The translations under genes were made by a program, and so were the position numbers. This document shows positions 26,308 through 35,756 of a DNA stretch of 64,000 nt, piece after piece. The stretch is from NCBI RefSeq assembly GCF_034119425.1, contig NZ_JAWUEL010000010.1:1-64000 (forward strand). The letters run 5' to 3'. The notes beneath the pieces were generated by a model that was given only the letters and a program-made list of their open reading frames with translations, was not told the DNA's origin and did not search any database. How positions within the stretch are numbered: position 1 is the stretch's first letter; every line of letters begins with the position of its first letter. Source of the DNA: Actinotignum schaalii_C (GTDB lineage: Bacteria; Actinomycetota; Actinomycetes; Actinomycetales; Actinomycetaceae).

Positions 26308-27936
26308 GTGACCTACAGCGTATATTTCACCGCGGTAGAAGGCAATGCGGGCACCCAGGCGGTTGCCAGCGCCTACGTTGATGTACTCACCTCCACTTAC
26401 AAGAACGTCGGGGTGTTCCGGGCGTTCACCAACGGAAATATCGAAAATGACTCCGCCTTCCTTCAGCTGCTCGACCAGGTTGGCCGCGGCGAGGATCGCG
26501 ATATCGCCTGGGGTTCGAGCCGGCAGGCTTACGTGGCTGACGAAGAAGAGGCCATGACCCAGCTGGTGAATCGCTACACGGATTACGCCCAGAACTTTGA
26601 TGCGGTGCTCATTCTCGGCATTCTGGACGGGGATCCCATCAATCCCGGGATGCTTTCGCGTACCGGCCGCACCATCGCCAACCTGGGAACCACCGGCATC
26701 GTTGCCGTTTCGGCGGCTCAGCGCAGTGCCGCGCAGGTGGAGGTTGTTGCCCAGCTTTCCGCGAAGGAAATCGCGGATCGGTACGGCACCCTGAGTGCGC
26801 TTATTGTTGTCGATGCCGATGACTCCGTTCCGACTACCATGCGTGACCTGGGCATTCCTACTATTTACCTCCCCGATGGTGAGGCGCGTTCCTTTACCGA
26901 TGCAGACCGGGCCATTCTCATTGCCGCGATGGAAGAGGAATCCTCGGTTATTACCCCGCTATCCTTCCAGGCCTCTCTGGCGGCCCGGGCCCGCAAGGCA
27001 AAGAAGCGCATTGTTATGCCGGAAGCCGAAGATGACCGCATTTTGCTGGCCACCGCACAGATCCTGGCTCGCGATATCGCGGATATTACGCTGGTCGGGG
27101 AAAAGGATGAGGTTCTCGCCCGCGCAGCTGAGCTCGGGGTGGATGTATCCGGTGCGGAGATTATTTCCCTGGGCGATCCGGAGCGGGTGCGCCGCTACGC
27201 GGAGAAGTTCGCCGAGCTGCGTGCCAAGAAGGGCGTGACCTACGATCAGGCCGTAGAGAAGATGAAGGATCCTTCCTACTACGGCACCATGATGGTCTAC
27301 ATGGGCGATGCCGATGGCATGGTTTCGGGAGCGAATCACACCACTGCGAATACCATTGTTCCCTCCTTCCAGACCATCAAGATGAAGCCCGGCACGAAGA
27401 CGGTCTCCGGTGCTTTCCTCATGCTCATGGATGATCGCGTCTACGTGTACGCCGATTGCGCGGTCAATACCAATCCCACCCCGGAAGAGTTGGCCGGCAT
27501 CGCCATCGATTCGGCCCGCACCGCCCAGCAATTCGGTATTGAGCCGCGCGTGGCCATGCTCTCCTATTCCTCGGGTACCTCCGGGAAGGGACCGGATGTG
27601 GATGCGGTTCGGGAAGCCACGGAGCTCGCAAAGAGTCTCGCCCCCGAGGGTGTGCTTATTGACGGACCGCTCCAGTACGACGCTTCGGTGGATGCCGCGG
27701 CCGCGAAGAAGAAGTTGCCGAATTCCCCGGTAGCCGGCCGCGCCACGGTCTTTGTTTTCCCGAATCTGAATGCCGGCAATATCGGCTACAAGGCCGTGCA
27801 GCGTTCTTCGGGCGCGGTGGCCGTAGGCCCGGTGCTCCAGCGCCTGAATAAGCCGGTCAATGACCTTTCCCGCGGCGCGCTCGTGGAGGATATCGTCAAT
27901 ACCGTGGCGATTACCGCGATCCAGGCGCAGGAATAA
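26308..27936 (+). CDS. pta: Phosphate acetyltransferase
   Basis: A 542-residue enzyme converting acetyl-CoA and phosphate to acetyl phosphate. The first half has a DRTGG-like regulatory domain, shorter than in E. coli Pta, and the catalytic PTA_PTB domain starts near SFQASLAARARKAKKRIVMPE. Conserved segments include GMVSGANHTTANT, MLSYSSGTSGKGPDVD and FPNLNAGNIGYK. A GTG at 26308 with GGAAGGA upstream is preferred to a longer frame from about 26239. It is followed after 70 bases by ackA, forming the acetate pathway fed by PFL. Confidence 0.93.
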   Translation: MTYSVYFTAVEGNAGTQAVASAYVDVLTSTYKNVGVFRAFTNGNIENDSAFLQLLDQVGRGEDRDIAWGSSRQAYVADEEEAMTQLVNRYTDYAQNFDAVLILGILDGDPINPGMLSRTGRTIANLGTTGIVAVSAAQRSAAQVEVVAQLSAKEIADRYGTLSALIVVDADDSVPTTMRDLGIPTIYLPDGEARSFTDADRAILIAAMEEESSVITPLSFQASLAARARKAKKRIVMPEAEDDRILLATAQILARDIADITLVGEKDEVLARAAELGVDVSGAEIISLGDPERVRRYAEKFAELRAKKGVTYDQAVEKMKDPSYYGTMMVYMGDADGMVSGANHTTANTIVPSFQTIKMKPGTKTVSGAFLMLMDDRVYVYADCAVNTNPTPEELAGIAIDSARTAQQFGIEPRVAMLSYSSGTSGKGPDVDAVREATELAKSLAPEGVLIDGPLQYDASVDAAAAKKKLPNSPVAGRATVFVFPNLNAGNIGYKAVQRSSGAVAVGPVLQRLNKPVNDLSRGALVEDIVNTVAITAIQAQE

Positions 27937-28006
27937 GCTGTATCCAGCATTACACTGAAGTTATAGGGGTGGGCGTCCACCCGGTCACAGACACAAGGAG
28001 ATCATT

Positions 28007-29182
28007 TTGTCCGTTCTCGTAATTAATTCCGGCTCCTCCTCGATCAAGTACAAGGTCGTGGACCCCGAATCGGGTGAGGAACTCGCCTCCGGCCTCGTGG
28101 AGCAGATCGGCCTGCCCTCTGGCCACGTCAAGCACGAACACGGTGAGGACGTGCGCGAATGGGAAGGCCCCATTCCCAACCACGAAGTCGGTATGGAGAA
28201 GGTGCTCGAATTCTTCGACGCCGCCGGCCCGTCCCTGCATGATGGCTCCATTCGCGCCGTCGGGCACCGCGTGGTCCAGGGCGGGAAGTATTTCGATGGC
28301 CCGGCCCTCATCACCGATGCGGTACGCCAGAAGATCGAAGAGCTCCAGCCGCTCGGTCCGCTGCACAACCCGCCGGCCCTGGAGGGCATCAAGGTGGCGC
28401 AGCGCCTGCTCCCGAACGTCCCGCACGTGGCGGTTTTCGATACCGCCTTCTTCCAGAGCCTGCCGGAAGAGGCCGCGCGTTACGGCCTCAACCGCGAGAT
28501 TGCCGATAAGTATGAGATCCGCCGCTACGGCGCTCACGGCACTTCGCACCAGTATGTGTCCGGTGAGGTAGCAAAGTTCCTCGGCCGCGATGATCTCAAG
28601 CAGATCGTGCTGCATATCGGTAACGGTGCTTCGGTTTCCGCGGTGGATTCGGGTCGCGCGGTGGAAACGTCGATGGGCTTGACCCCGCTGGAGGGTCTCG
28701 TCATGGGTGGGCGCACCGGTGATATTGATCCGGCCGCCGTCTTCCACCTGGCTCGCGAGGCGAAGATGTCCATCGATGAGATCGATAAGCTTTTCAACCG
28801 CCAGTCCGGTATGGCGGGGTTGACCGGCTCTTCCGATCTGCGTGACGTGCACGCCATGGTGGAGAAGGGCGATGAGAACGCGAAGGAAGCGGTGGATATT
28901 TACGTCCATCGCATCGTCAAGTACATCGGCTCCTACACCGCGATTCTTGGCGGCCTGGATGCCCTGACCTTCACCGCCGGTGTGGGTGAGAATGACGATA
29001 TTATCCGCAAGGAAGTCCTTGACCGCCTGGCTCCCTTCGGTGTCAAGTACGATGCCGAAAAGAACGCCACGCGTTCGAAGAAGGCGCGGGAGATCTCCAC
29101 GGAGGATTCCACGGTACATGTGCTCGTGGTTCCGACCAATGAGGAGCGGGCCATCGCCCAGCAGGCTATGACGCTCGTCTAA
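28007..29182 (+). CDS. ackA: Acetate kinase
   Basis: A 391-residue ASKHA-fold kinase making acetate and ATP from acetyl phosphate. It begins SVLVINSGSSSIKYKVVD and has VGHRVVQGG, the catalytic segment VFDTAFFQSLP, RRYGAHGTSHQYVS and the late FTAGVGENDDIIR. The start is TTG 28007 with AAGGAG upstream. Operon with pta; ends at a 12-bp terminator. Confidence 0.96.
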   Translation: MSVLVINSGSSSIKYKVVDPESGEELASGLVEQIGLPSGHVKHEHGEDVREWEGPIPNHEVGMEKVLEFFDAAGPSLHDGSIRAVGHRVVQGGKYFDGPALITDAVRQKIEELQPLGPLHNPPALEGIKVAQRLLPNVPHVAVFDTAFFQSLPEEAARYGLNREIADKYEIRRYGAHGTSHQYVSGEVAKFLGRDDLKQIVLHIGNGASVSAVDSGRAVETSMGLTPLEGLVMGGRTGDIDPAAVFHLAREAKMSIDEIDKLFNRQSGMAGLTGSSDLRDVHAMVEKGDENAKEAVDIYVHRIVKYIGSYTAILGGLDALTFTAGVGENDDIIRKEVLDRLAPFGVKYDAEKNATRSKKAREISTEDSTVHVLVVPTNEERAIAQQAMTLV

Positions 29183-29216
29183 ACACGCGCCCGTTATTTT
29201 CGGGTACGACGACGCA

Positions 29217-29245
29217 GGGGGAGTAACCGTTCCGGTTACTCCCCC
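29217..29245 (+). terminator. Terminator of pta-ackA
   Basis: GGGGGAGTAACC (29217-29228) pairs perfectly with GGTTACTCCCCC (29234-29245) around a five-base loop, 34 bases after the ackA stop. No T tract follows, as is common in actinobacteria. Confidence 0.8.
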
Positions 29246-29352
29246 CACTTATTGGGCTGTGTGGTGATTGAGGAGGAATTGCTAACCGAGGCTGGCACCT
29301 ATTTCCGGGGCCGCGGCTATTAATTCGCTACCGTGTTCGGGCGCCGGCGTAG

Positions 29353-31200
29353 CTACCGGCTTTCCGGAGCCGGGGCCGCTACCCGCTTTCGGATCAGGGT
29401 AATGAGCTCGGGAAGCACCGTGTAGAGGTCTCCGACGATTCCGTAATCGCAGAATTCGAACATTTCCGCTTCGGGATCATTATTGATCACCACGATGACG
29501 CCGGAATCCGTAACTCCCGCGGTGTGATGCGGTTGGCCAGAAATGCCGATGGCGATATACAAATCCGGGGCGATAACCGTGCCCGAAAGCCCAACGTAGG
29601 AATCACGCGGGAGCCAAGCATCGCCTTCGGCCAGCGGGCGGGTTGCTCCTTCCGCGGCGTCGAGCACCTCAGCTAGTTCATGGAAGAGCCTCAGATCTTC
29701 CTTGGCGGCGAAACCGCGGCCGGCACCGACCACTCGGGTGGCGGTGGCCAAGCGCCGCTCGGACACATCTTCCGATTCGGCTGCGGTGATCCGCGCCGGC
29801 GCTATCGCGCCGGCCGGGGCCGCCACCTCAGATACCGCGGCGCCACCAGCGCTCGCTGCGCCGCCACAGCCCGAGGCAGCGCCAGCACATGCAGCCGTAC
29901 CGGGAAGCGAACCGATAACGCCCACGAAGGTCACTCCCGCGCGCGCGTAGGTTTCCAAGGAGATAGCACCGAAACGCCCGCTAACCACGTGCTCGGCACT
30001 AACTTCACGCACATCGGTGAGGATGGGCCAGCCGCGCCGGCCGGCGATTTCCCCACCCAGCGCGCGTTCACTCGGCTCATTAGGAACCAGCACAATATCC
30101 CCGGGCCGGGCATCCACAAGCTCGGTGAGCACCGCGCTCAGGGCCTCGGGCGGCACGTCACTGGGGTGCGTAATAACCTGCACGCTGGTCGCATCCGGGA
30201 AGCCGGGCAGTTGCCCACTTTCCGGAGCCGTTTCACCTTCGGGGACAAGGGCAATCACATGAACTGCATCGAAGCGGCGCAGGGCCGGAAGGAAAGGCGA
30301 AATAGTGGCACCGGCCGTGATCACCCATACCGCGTGCTCCGGGGCGGCGCCGGTAGTCGAAGATGCCTCTGCCGCGGGAGTGCCGGCAGCGTGAGGAGCG
30401 GCGTCGTCGCCAGAAATGCCCGTGGAACCGGCGTTCGGCAGCAGGCCGCGCCGATCCAAGATCCCGACGAGTTCAGCCACGGCGCCGGGGCCGTCGAGGA
30501 TTTGGTGGAGGCGAGGTTGGACGGGCGGAACCGCGCGCGCGATGGGGTCAAGGGTGCGCCCTTCCATATCGCCGAGGTCGGCGGCGGTAAGAAGTTGGGC
30601 GGGCTTTTTGGCAGCGTCGAGGATATCTTTCATGGCCGGGACTTTGACGGCCGCGGCATCGGACGTGACAGCGATAACCACCGGGCCGCTCACGCGCACC
30701 TCGCGGCGCTGCCCGCCGGTGTGCTGGGTGAGGAGGAGATCCTCCCCCGCCGTGTTGATGGCTGAAACATCCTGGAAAGACGGCCAGCCCAGTGCCCCGG
30801 CGATTACGCCAGAAACCATCTTCGAGCCTTCGTCAGTGGAACCCGGGCCGGTGATAAGCGCCGTGATGGTGCCATCGCGCTGGACCACCCGCGCCAGGGC
30901 CTCCCCCACCGCGGTGGAATTCCAGCTGGTGGTGGCATCATCACTCACCACGAGGAGGCGATCCGGGCCTTTGGAAAGCGCGTTCTTGCGCAGCGCCGGA
31001 GTGCCGATGGAGTCGGGGCCCAGGGTGATGCCCACAACCTCGGTGCCCAGGGCGTCGCCGAGTTCCCGCGCTGCCCGCATGGCAACGGCGTCGTCGTCGC
31101 TAATGGAGAGGCGCGCGCCGCTCCAATCCACCACACCGGAGTCCAGAACGTGCGCTGAACGTGGATCACCGGCAATTTTGTAGGCAACCGCAATGGTCAT
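29353..31200 (-). CDS. Fused electron transfer flavoprotein (EtfB-EtfA)
   Basis: A 615-residue single-chain ETF. Residues 1 to about 230 match the beta subunit/FixA (IAVAYKIAGDPRSAHV, VGITLGPDS, LITGPGSTDEGSKMVSGVIAGALGWP). Residues about 290-470 match the N-terminal alpha/FixB domain, and about 490-610 the FAD-binding C-terminal alpha domain (GAGRGFAAKEDLRLF, IGISGQPHHTAGV, VVINNDPEAEMFEFCDYGIVGDL). The linkers are Ala/Gly-rich. ETFs pass electrons from flavin dehydrogenases to the chain; normally two genes encode them. No dehydrogenase or ETF-quinone oxidoreductase lies beside it. It follows the symporter genes on the same strand after 39 bases. Confidence 0.85.
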   Translation of the reverse strand: MTIAVAYKIAGDPRSAHVLDSGVVDWSGARLSISDDDAVAMRAARELGDALGTEVVGITLGPDSIGTPALRKNALSKGPDRLLVVSDDATTSWNSTAVGEALARVVQRDGTITALITGPGSTDEGSKMVSGVIAGALGWPSFQDVSAINTAGEDLLLTQHTGGQRREVRVSGPVVIAVTSDAAAVKVPAMKDILDAAKKPAQLLTAADLGDMEGRTLDPIARAVPPVQPRLHQILDGPGAVAELVGILDRRGLLPNAGSTGISGDDAAPHAAGTPAAEASSTTGAAPEHAVWVITAGATISPFLPALRRFDAVHVIALVPEGETAPESGQLPGFPDATSVQVITHPSDVPPEALSAVLTELVDARPGDIVLVPNEPSERALGGEIAGRRGWPILTDVREVSAEHVVSGRFGAISLETYARAGVTFVGVIGSLPGTAACAGAASGCGGAASAGGAAVSEVAAPAGAIAPARITAAESEDVSERRLATATRVVGAGRGFAAKEDLRLFHELAEVLDAAEGATRPLAEGDAWLPRDSYVGLSGTVIAPDLYIAIGISGQPHHTAGVTDSGVIVVINNDPEAEMFEFCDYGIVGDLYTVLPELITLIRKRVAAPAPESR

Positions 31201-31239
31201 AAGTGTCCCCTGACGTAGTCGTTAGGCTTGCACATTATC

Positions 31240-31620
31240 TTAGCTCTCCCGCGGCGCGGTGGGCTGCTCGGGGTCCAGCATCCCCGCGGTGGGCTCAGCG
31301 AAGGATTGGTTCGACGACGCTGCCTCCGGCTGCGCGGAACCTGGCTGCTCATCCTCATCGGGCAGGCGCGATCCGAGGGCTTCGGAAAGCACCTGCGGTG
31401 CGGCGGCGCTGCGGCCGGCGAAGAAGATTGCCACAAGGATCATCGCCAGGCCGGTCCAGAGGTTGAGGTTGATTCCCGCGGCTTTGGCCAGGTCTTCCTC
31501 GGTCACGAAGAAGAGCCCGTAGCCGGCCAGCATGGCGCCGAAAACCCCGAACATGATAGCGATCCAGGTGCGCAGGTCAAAAAGCGAAAGTCTCCCGAGG
31601 CGCGCTGCGTCGTCGTTCAT
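31240..31620 (-). CDS. Small membrane protein accompanying the symporter
   Basis: A 126-residue protein with two membrane helices (WIAIMFGVFGAMLAGYGLFF; LWTGLAMILVAIFFAG) and an acidic, Pro/Ser-rich C-terminal tail. A more upstream ATG at 31638 abuts the symporter stop, but ATG 31620 has the better ribosome-binding site (AAGGGA). Genes of this shape often follow actinobacterial SSS symporters and may be an accessory subunit. Function is not known. Confidence 0.65.
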   Translation of the reverse strand: MNDDAARLGRLSLFDLRTWIAIMFGVFGAMLAGYGLFFVTEEDLAKAAGINLNLWTGLAMILVAIFFAGRSAAAPQVLSEALGSRLPDEDEQPGSAQPEAASSNQSFAEPTAGMLDPEQPTAPRES

Positions 31621-31638
31621 ATCGTCGCGTCCCTTCAT

Positions 31639-33339
31639 TTACAGCACCACATTGAGAACCGTGCACACCGCGAGCACCGCGATGCCCAGCGGCACCGGCT
31701 CTTCCCACCAGTGCAGTTTTTCGCCGGTGAGGGCGCGCTCGCGGGCTTCGGCCACCCGGGCTTCGTGCAGTTTCGGAGCCGGCCGGGCGCCCTTAATATC
31801 CATTTTGACGCGGCCCCACACCAGGCCGTCGAGTTCCTCAATCGGCTTGGGGCGCGTCATCTTCGTGACGAGCACCGAGACAATGAAATCAGCGATAAAC
31901 GCAATACCGGACGCGGTGAAAGAAGCCGCCTGGGAGGAATTGAAGACCAGCAACCCGTTCGCGTAGCCCAGCTGGATAAACCCGGCGCCGGCCGCGCCCG
32001 CTACCAGGCCCCACAGCCCGGCCTGCGGACTCATGCGGGCCCAGAACATTCCCATAATGAACGTGGCGAAAAGCGGGGCGTTGAAAATGGACTGCAGCAT
32101 CTGGGTGTAGTCCTGAATATTGGAGAATTCTGCGGCAATAAAGGCGGCCCCAATGGCGATGAGCACCCCGATAATCGTCAAGCGCCGCCCGATTTTAATG
32201 TAGTAGGTGTCCTTGCGGCCCGGGCGCACGTAAGTTTCCCAAATATCGTAGGTGACCACGGTGTTAAAAGAAGAAACATTCGCGGCCATCCCGGCCATGA
32301 AGGCCGCAATCAGCCCGGCCAGTGCCATCCCCAGCAGGCCGTGCGGGAGCACCTCCCCCATGAGCGCCGGGAAGGCTTCATTATGAGTGATTTCGCCCGT
32401 GTGCAGCTGCGGGATAAGAACCGCGGCGATCAGCCCGGGCACGATAATAATAAGCGGCAAAAACATTTTCGGGATCGCCGCGAGAATCGGGGTCAGGCGC
32501 GCGGAACGCATATCTTTGGCGGACAAGGCGCGCTGCACCTCGGTGAAATTCGTGGTCCAGTACCCGAAGGAATTCACGAAGCCCATCCCCAGCAGCAGAG
32601 CAATCCAATTCCCGTACGGGTTCGTGGTGTTCCCCAACCCGGTTCCGCCCCATACATCCAGGCCGTTCGGACCGAGCACCCGGGTTTCGTTGAGTGCGGC
32701 TACCAGGCCGGCCGGTCCGCCCACCCGCGCCAGCCCGGCGATGGTGAGCGGGGTGAGCACCGCAACGATGAGCAGGAATTGCAAGACCTCGTTGTACATC
32801 GTGGCGGTGAGCCCGCCCATCACCGTATACACGAGCACCACACCGGCCGCGATAATAATCGAGGCCCACAGCGGCACCCCGATGAGCACGTTAATGAGGA
32901 GCGCGAGGGCGAAAAGGTTGATTCCGGCCACCAGGATGGTTGCCACCGAGAAAATTACCGATTGGTAGAGGTGGGTGGGCCGGTCGAAACGTAAACGCAG
33001 GTATTCGGGAACCGAGCGCACTCGCGAGCCGTAGTAGAAGGGCATCATAATCAGCCCCAGGAAAACCATGGCCGGCACCGCGCCGATCCAGTAGTAATGC
33101 ACCGTGGGCAGGCCGTATTGAGAGCCGGAGGCCGCCATCCCGATGAGTTCGACCGCCCCGATATTCGCGGAGAGGAAGGCCAGCGCGCAAATCCACGCCG
33201 GCAGCGAGCGCCCGGAAAGGAAAAAATCTTCCGAGGTATTGACCTTACGCCGGGTCACCACGCCGATAATAAGGACCAGCACCAGGTAGAGCACCACGAA
33301 GCTGTAATCGAAAGCGCTCGCGTCGAGCCGCAAATCCAT
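31639..33339 (-). CDS. Sodium:solute symporter (SSS family)
   Basis: A 566-residue permease with about 14 membrane helices. It has the SSS signature region: EDFFLSGRSLPAWICALAFL, ELIGMAASGSQYG, ALSAKDMRSARLTPI and GLIAAFMAGMAANVSSFNT. The subgroup is that of sodium/sugar or myo-inositol cotransporters, inferred from the sequence wording. It starts three bases after the oxidoreductase stop and ends next to the small membrane protein, so the three form an operon. Confidence 0.85.
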   Translation of the reverse strand: MDLRLDASAFDYSFVVLYLVLVLIIGVVTRRKVNTSEDFFLSGRSLPAWICALAFLSANIGAVELIGMAASGSQYGLPTVHYYWIGAVPAMVFLGLIMMPFYYGSRVRSVPEYLRLRFDRPTHLYQSVIFSVATILVAGINLFALALLINVLIGVPLWASIIIAAGVVLVYTVMGGLTATMYNEVLQFLLIVAVLTPLTIAGLARVGGPAGLVAALNETRVLGPNGLDVWGGTGLGNTTNPYGNWIALLLGMGFVNSFGYWTTNFTEVQRALSAKDMRSARLTPILAAIPKMFLPLIIIVPGLIAAVLIPQLHTGEITHNEAFPALMGEVLPHGLLGMALAGLIAAFMAGMAANVSSFNTVVTYDIWETYVRPGRKDTYYIKIGRRLTIIGVLIAIGAAFIAAEFSNIQDYTQMLQSIFNAPLFATFIMGMFWARMSPQAGLWGLVAGAAGAGFIQLGYANGLLVFNSSQAASFTASGIAFIADFIVSVLVTKMTRPKPIEELDGLVWGRVKMDIKGARPAPKLHEARVAEARERALTGEKLHWWEEPVPLGIAVLAVCTVLNVVL

Positions 33340-33342
33340 GCT

Positions 33343-34362
33343 CTAGCCCTCAATTTCGGCCAGGGACACCACGCGGTGCTCGCGTTGCGATAACCGCACG
33401 GCTTCGGCGATACGTAGCGAGGCGACGGCGTCATCGACCGTGGCGGGAATCTCCCCGCGGCCCGCAACCACCTCCAAAAATGCCTCAATTTCACGTTCGT
33501 AGCAGGCGGCGAAGCGGGCGATGAAATCGACCCAGGCGGCTCCTTCCGGGTAGGAAACCCCATCCTCAAGAGAACGCACCGGCAACTTGTTATCGAAGCC
33601 GACCGCGAGTGTCTGCTTGGTTCCGTGCAGCTCCATGCGCACGTCATATCCGTGGCCGTTAAAACGTGAAGATTGCGCGGTGGCGAGCACATCACCTTCC
33701 AGGCGCAGCACCGCTGCGGTTTCGCATACGTCTGCGAAATCGCGGAAATCGGCCAGGCCCAGATCGGTGCCGAAAGCCATGACCTCGGTGACCTCGCGCC
33801 CGGTCACCCAGCGCAGCATATCGAAATCGTGGATGAGGCAGTCGATGTAAATGCCACCCGAAGCGGCCAGGAATTCGCGGGCGGCCGGAGCCTGGTCCAT
33901 GGTCCCCATGCTCAGGCGGCGCAGCTGGCCCAGACTTTCCTCGCGCACCGCCGCGCGGGCCCGGGTATAGGCAGTATCGAAGCGTCGTTGGAAACCAACC
34001 TGTATGCGGGCTCCGCGCTCGCGGGCCGCCACGCGCACCTGCAGGGTCGAGGCCAGCGAGGTGGATACCGGTTTCTCGGTAAACATGGGAATGCCCAGCT
34101 CCATGCCGCGTAGTAGCTGTTCGGCATGCACATCCGTGGGGCTGGTGAGGACGAGGGCGTCCAGGGTGGAATCAGCGAGGGTGGCGTCCACGCTTGCTTC
34201 ACTAATACGGGCGCGAGTTGCAGCCTCACCCTGGAGTTCTGCGACGACGGCGGCACTGCGCTCCGGCTTCGGTTCGGCAATAACAAGTTCATCAACACGG
34301 TGGGCGAGAATGCGCGCGTGCATCAACCCGGCGCGGCCCGCTCCCAGTAAACCAATTTTCAA
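33343..34362 (-). CDS. Gfo/Idh/MocA family oxidoreductase, inositol 2-dehydrogenase-like
   Basis: A 339-residue NAD(P)-dependent dehydrogenase. The N-terminal Rossmann fold is LLGAGRAGLMHARIL, followed by the family's EKPVSTSL catalytic-lysine motif and the GGIYIDCLIHDFDMLRWVTG segment with the conserved Asp and His. Sequence wording resembles myo-inositol 2-dehydrogenases. Being next to a sodium symporter, it probably acts on the imported sugar or polyol. ATG 34362 has GGAAGGAA upstream. Confidence 0.85.
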   Translation of the reverse strand: MKIGLLGAGRAGLMHARILAHRVDELVIAEPKPERSAAVVAELQGEAATRARISEASVDATLADSTLDALVLTSPTDVHAEQLLRGMELGIPMFTEKPVSTSLASTLQVRVAARERGARIQVGFQRRFDTAYTRARAAVREESLGQLRRLSMGTMDQAPAAREFLAASGGIYIDCLIHDFDMLRWVTGREVTEVMAFGTDLGLADFRDFADVCETAAVLRLEGDVLATAQSSRFNGHGYDVRMELHGTKQTLAVGFDNKLPVRSLEDGVSYPEGAAWVDFIARFAACYEREIEAFLEVVAGRGEIPATVDDAVASLRIAEAVRLSQREHRVVSLAEIEG

Positions 34363-34469
34363 CAGGGATTCCTTCCAAACGTGACATTAGCCTAAAGCAA
34401 TTTCACCCACACCGAAGAGACCCTCGTCACATGCTGGCAAACTTGCCCCTTCCCTAGTTCTGTGGTTCA

Positions 34470-34485
34470 TTAGTTATGTAACTAA
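34470..34485. promoter_or_regulatory. Palindromic operator of the GntR-ABC operon
   Basis: TTAGTTA, two bases, TAACTAA is a perfect palindrome 18 bases before the regulator's ATG. YtrA-type GntR proteins usually bind such palindromes in their own promoter, so autoregulation is likely. Confidence 0.6.
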
Positions 34486-34503
34486 CCAAGAAGGGAGGAT
34501 GCG

Positions 34504-34872
34504 ATGGAGTTCAGTTCAGCGGTACCGATCTATGTGCAGCTGGCCGAGGATCTGCGTCGTCGTATTCTCTCCGGTGAACTCGGGCCCGGAGAAAAGGTCA
34601 TGTCCACCACCGAATACGCCACTACCTACCGCATCAATCCCGCCACCGCGAACAAAGCTTTTTCCCTCCTCGTGGAGGAAGGAATCCTGGAAAAGCGCCG
34701 GGGCATCGGCATGTTTGTGACCGCGAGCGCGCAGGCAGTCCTGCGTGAGCGCGGGCGTGCCACCTACCTGAGTGAGACCCTCGCCCCGGCTCTGGCCGCG
34801 GGCCGGGTGCTGGGCCTGAGCCCGGCGGAGATTTCCGCACTCGTCTCGACCTATTGGGAGGAGAACCAATGA
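34504..34872 (+). CDS. GntR-family transcriptional regulator (YtrA type)
   Basis: A 122-residue DNA-binding protein with a winged helix (VPIYVQLAEDLRRRILSGEL, TEYATTYRINPATANKAFSLL, EEGILEKRRGIGMFV) and a short effector-less C-terminal dimerisation helix typical of the YtrA subfamily. ATG 34504 has GGGAGGATGCG upstream. It overlaps the ABC ATPase by four bases (ATGA), and a palindrome sits upstream. Such regulators control ABC exporters that respond to cell-wall antibiotics or envelope stress. Confidence 0.88.
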   Translation: MEFSSAVPIYVQLAEDLRRRILSGELGPGEKVMSTTEYATTYRINPATANKAFSLLVEEGILEKRRGIGMFVTASAQAVLRERGRATYLSETLAPALAAGRVLGLSPAEISALVSTYWEENQ

Positions 34873-35756
34873 TTAGCATCGAGAACCTGAATTTCAGCTA
34901 CCGGCGCGGCAGCCGCGCCCTCGATGACCTCAGCGTGGAGATCGGCCATAACACCATCACCGGCCTTTTCGGCCGCAACGGTTCAGGCAAATCCACGCTC
35001 GGAATGCTCATCGCCGGGCTCCTCCCGATATCGCGCAGCCACGGGCGCGCCGCGGGAAGCATTTTTATTGACGGTCATCCGGTGGATGAGAACCCGGAAG
35101 TTATGCCCGGGGTAGCCTATATTCCCGCGCGGGTGGAGGCGATTTCCGGTTCCCCGCTCGCACTAACTATGGATCTGTGGCGCATGGCCCGCCCCACCTG
35201 GGATGAGGATTTCGCCCGGGAGCTGTTCGAGCTTTTTGAGCTGGATCCCGCCCGCGTGATTGACGGGCTGTCCGTGGGGCAGCGCTCCACATTTTCCGCG
35301 ATTCTGGGCTTGGCGGCGCGCTGCCCCATCACTATTTTCGATGAGGTCCACCTGGGGATGGACGCGGTCATGCGCGAACTGTTCTACCGCGTTTTGCTCA
35401 GTGATTTCGCCGAGCACCCCCGCACCATTATTCTCTCCTCTCACTTGCTTGAGGAGGTGGAGAACCTGGTGGATACCGTGGTGTTCCTCCACCGCGGGAA
35501 ACTACTGGAGTCCGGGGATGCCGATGAGGTTCGCGCGCGCCATTCCACGGATAGCCTCGCCTCCCTCACCGATGTTTTAGTGACGACGACGCTCTCCCCC
35601 GCCCAGCGGGCCCGCCTGGCACAGCCGCTGGGCGCGCAGGTGCCCCGGGCCGACATCCCGCTGACCGAAAGCCCGCTGGCCCGCGCTACGGCTGCCACCG
35701 GGAAAGCCGACGCGGAAGCATCCACCCGCACCCAGATTGGAGTCGATCATGATTAA
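34869..35756 (+). CDS. ABC transporter ATP-binding protein
   Basis: A 295-residue ATPase with Walker A GRNGSGKSTL, a divergent signature LSVGQRSTFS in place of LSGGQ, Walker B ITIFDEVHLGMD and a switch region ILSSHLLEEVENLVD. The late LLESGDADEVRA is typical of ABC-2 ATPases. The last about 60 residues are a poorly conserved Ala/Thr-rich tail. ATPase of a YtrA-regulated exporter; it overlaps both neighbours. Confidence 0.85.
   Translation: MISIENLNFSYRRGSRALDDLSVEIGHNTITGLFGRNGSGKSTLGMLIAGLLPISRSHGRAAGSIFIDGHPVDENPEVMPGVAYIPARVEAISGSPLALTMDLWRMARPTWDEDFARELFELFELDPARVIDGLSVGQRSTFSAILGLAARCPITIFDEVHLGMDAVMRELFYRVLLSDFAEHPRTIILSSHLLEEVENLVDTVVFLHRGKLLESGDADEVRARHSTDSLASLTDVLVTTTLSPAQRARLAQPLGAQVPRADIPLTESPLARATAATGKADAEASTRTQIGVDHD

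Noticed and set aside
31228..32994. A 588-codon frame antisense to the symporter
   Set aside because: The translation is arginine- and histidine-rich without motifs, while the opposite strand encodes a clear SSS symporter.
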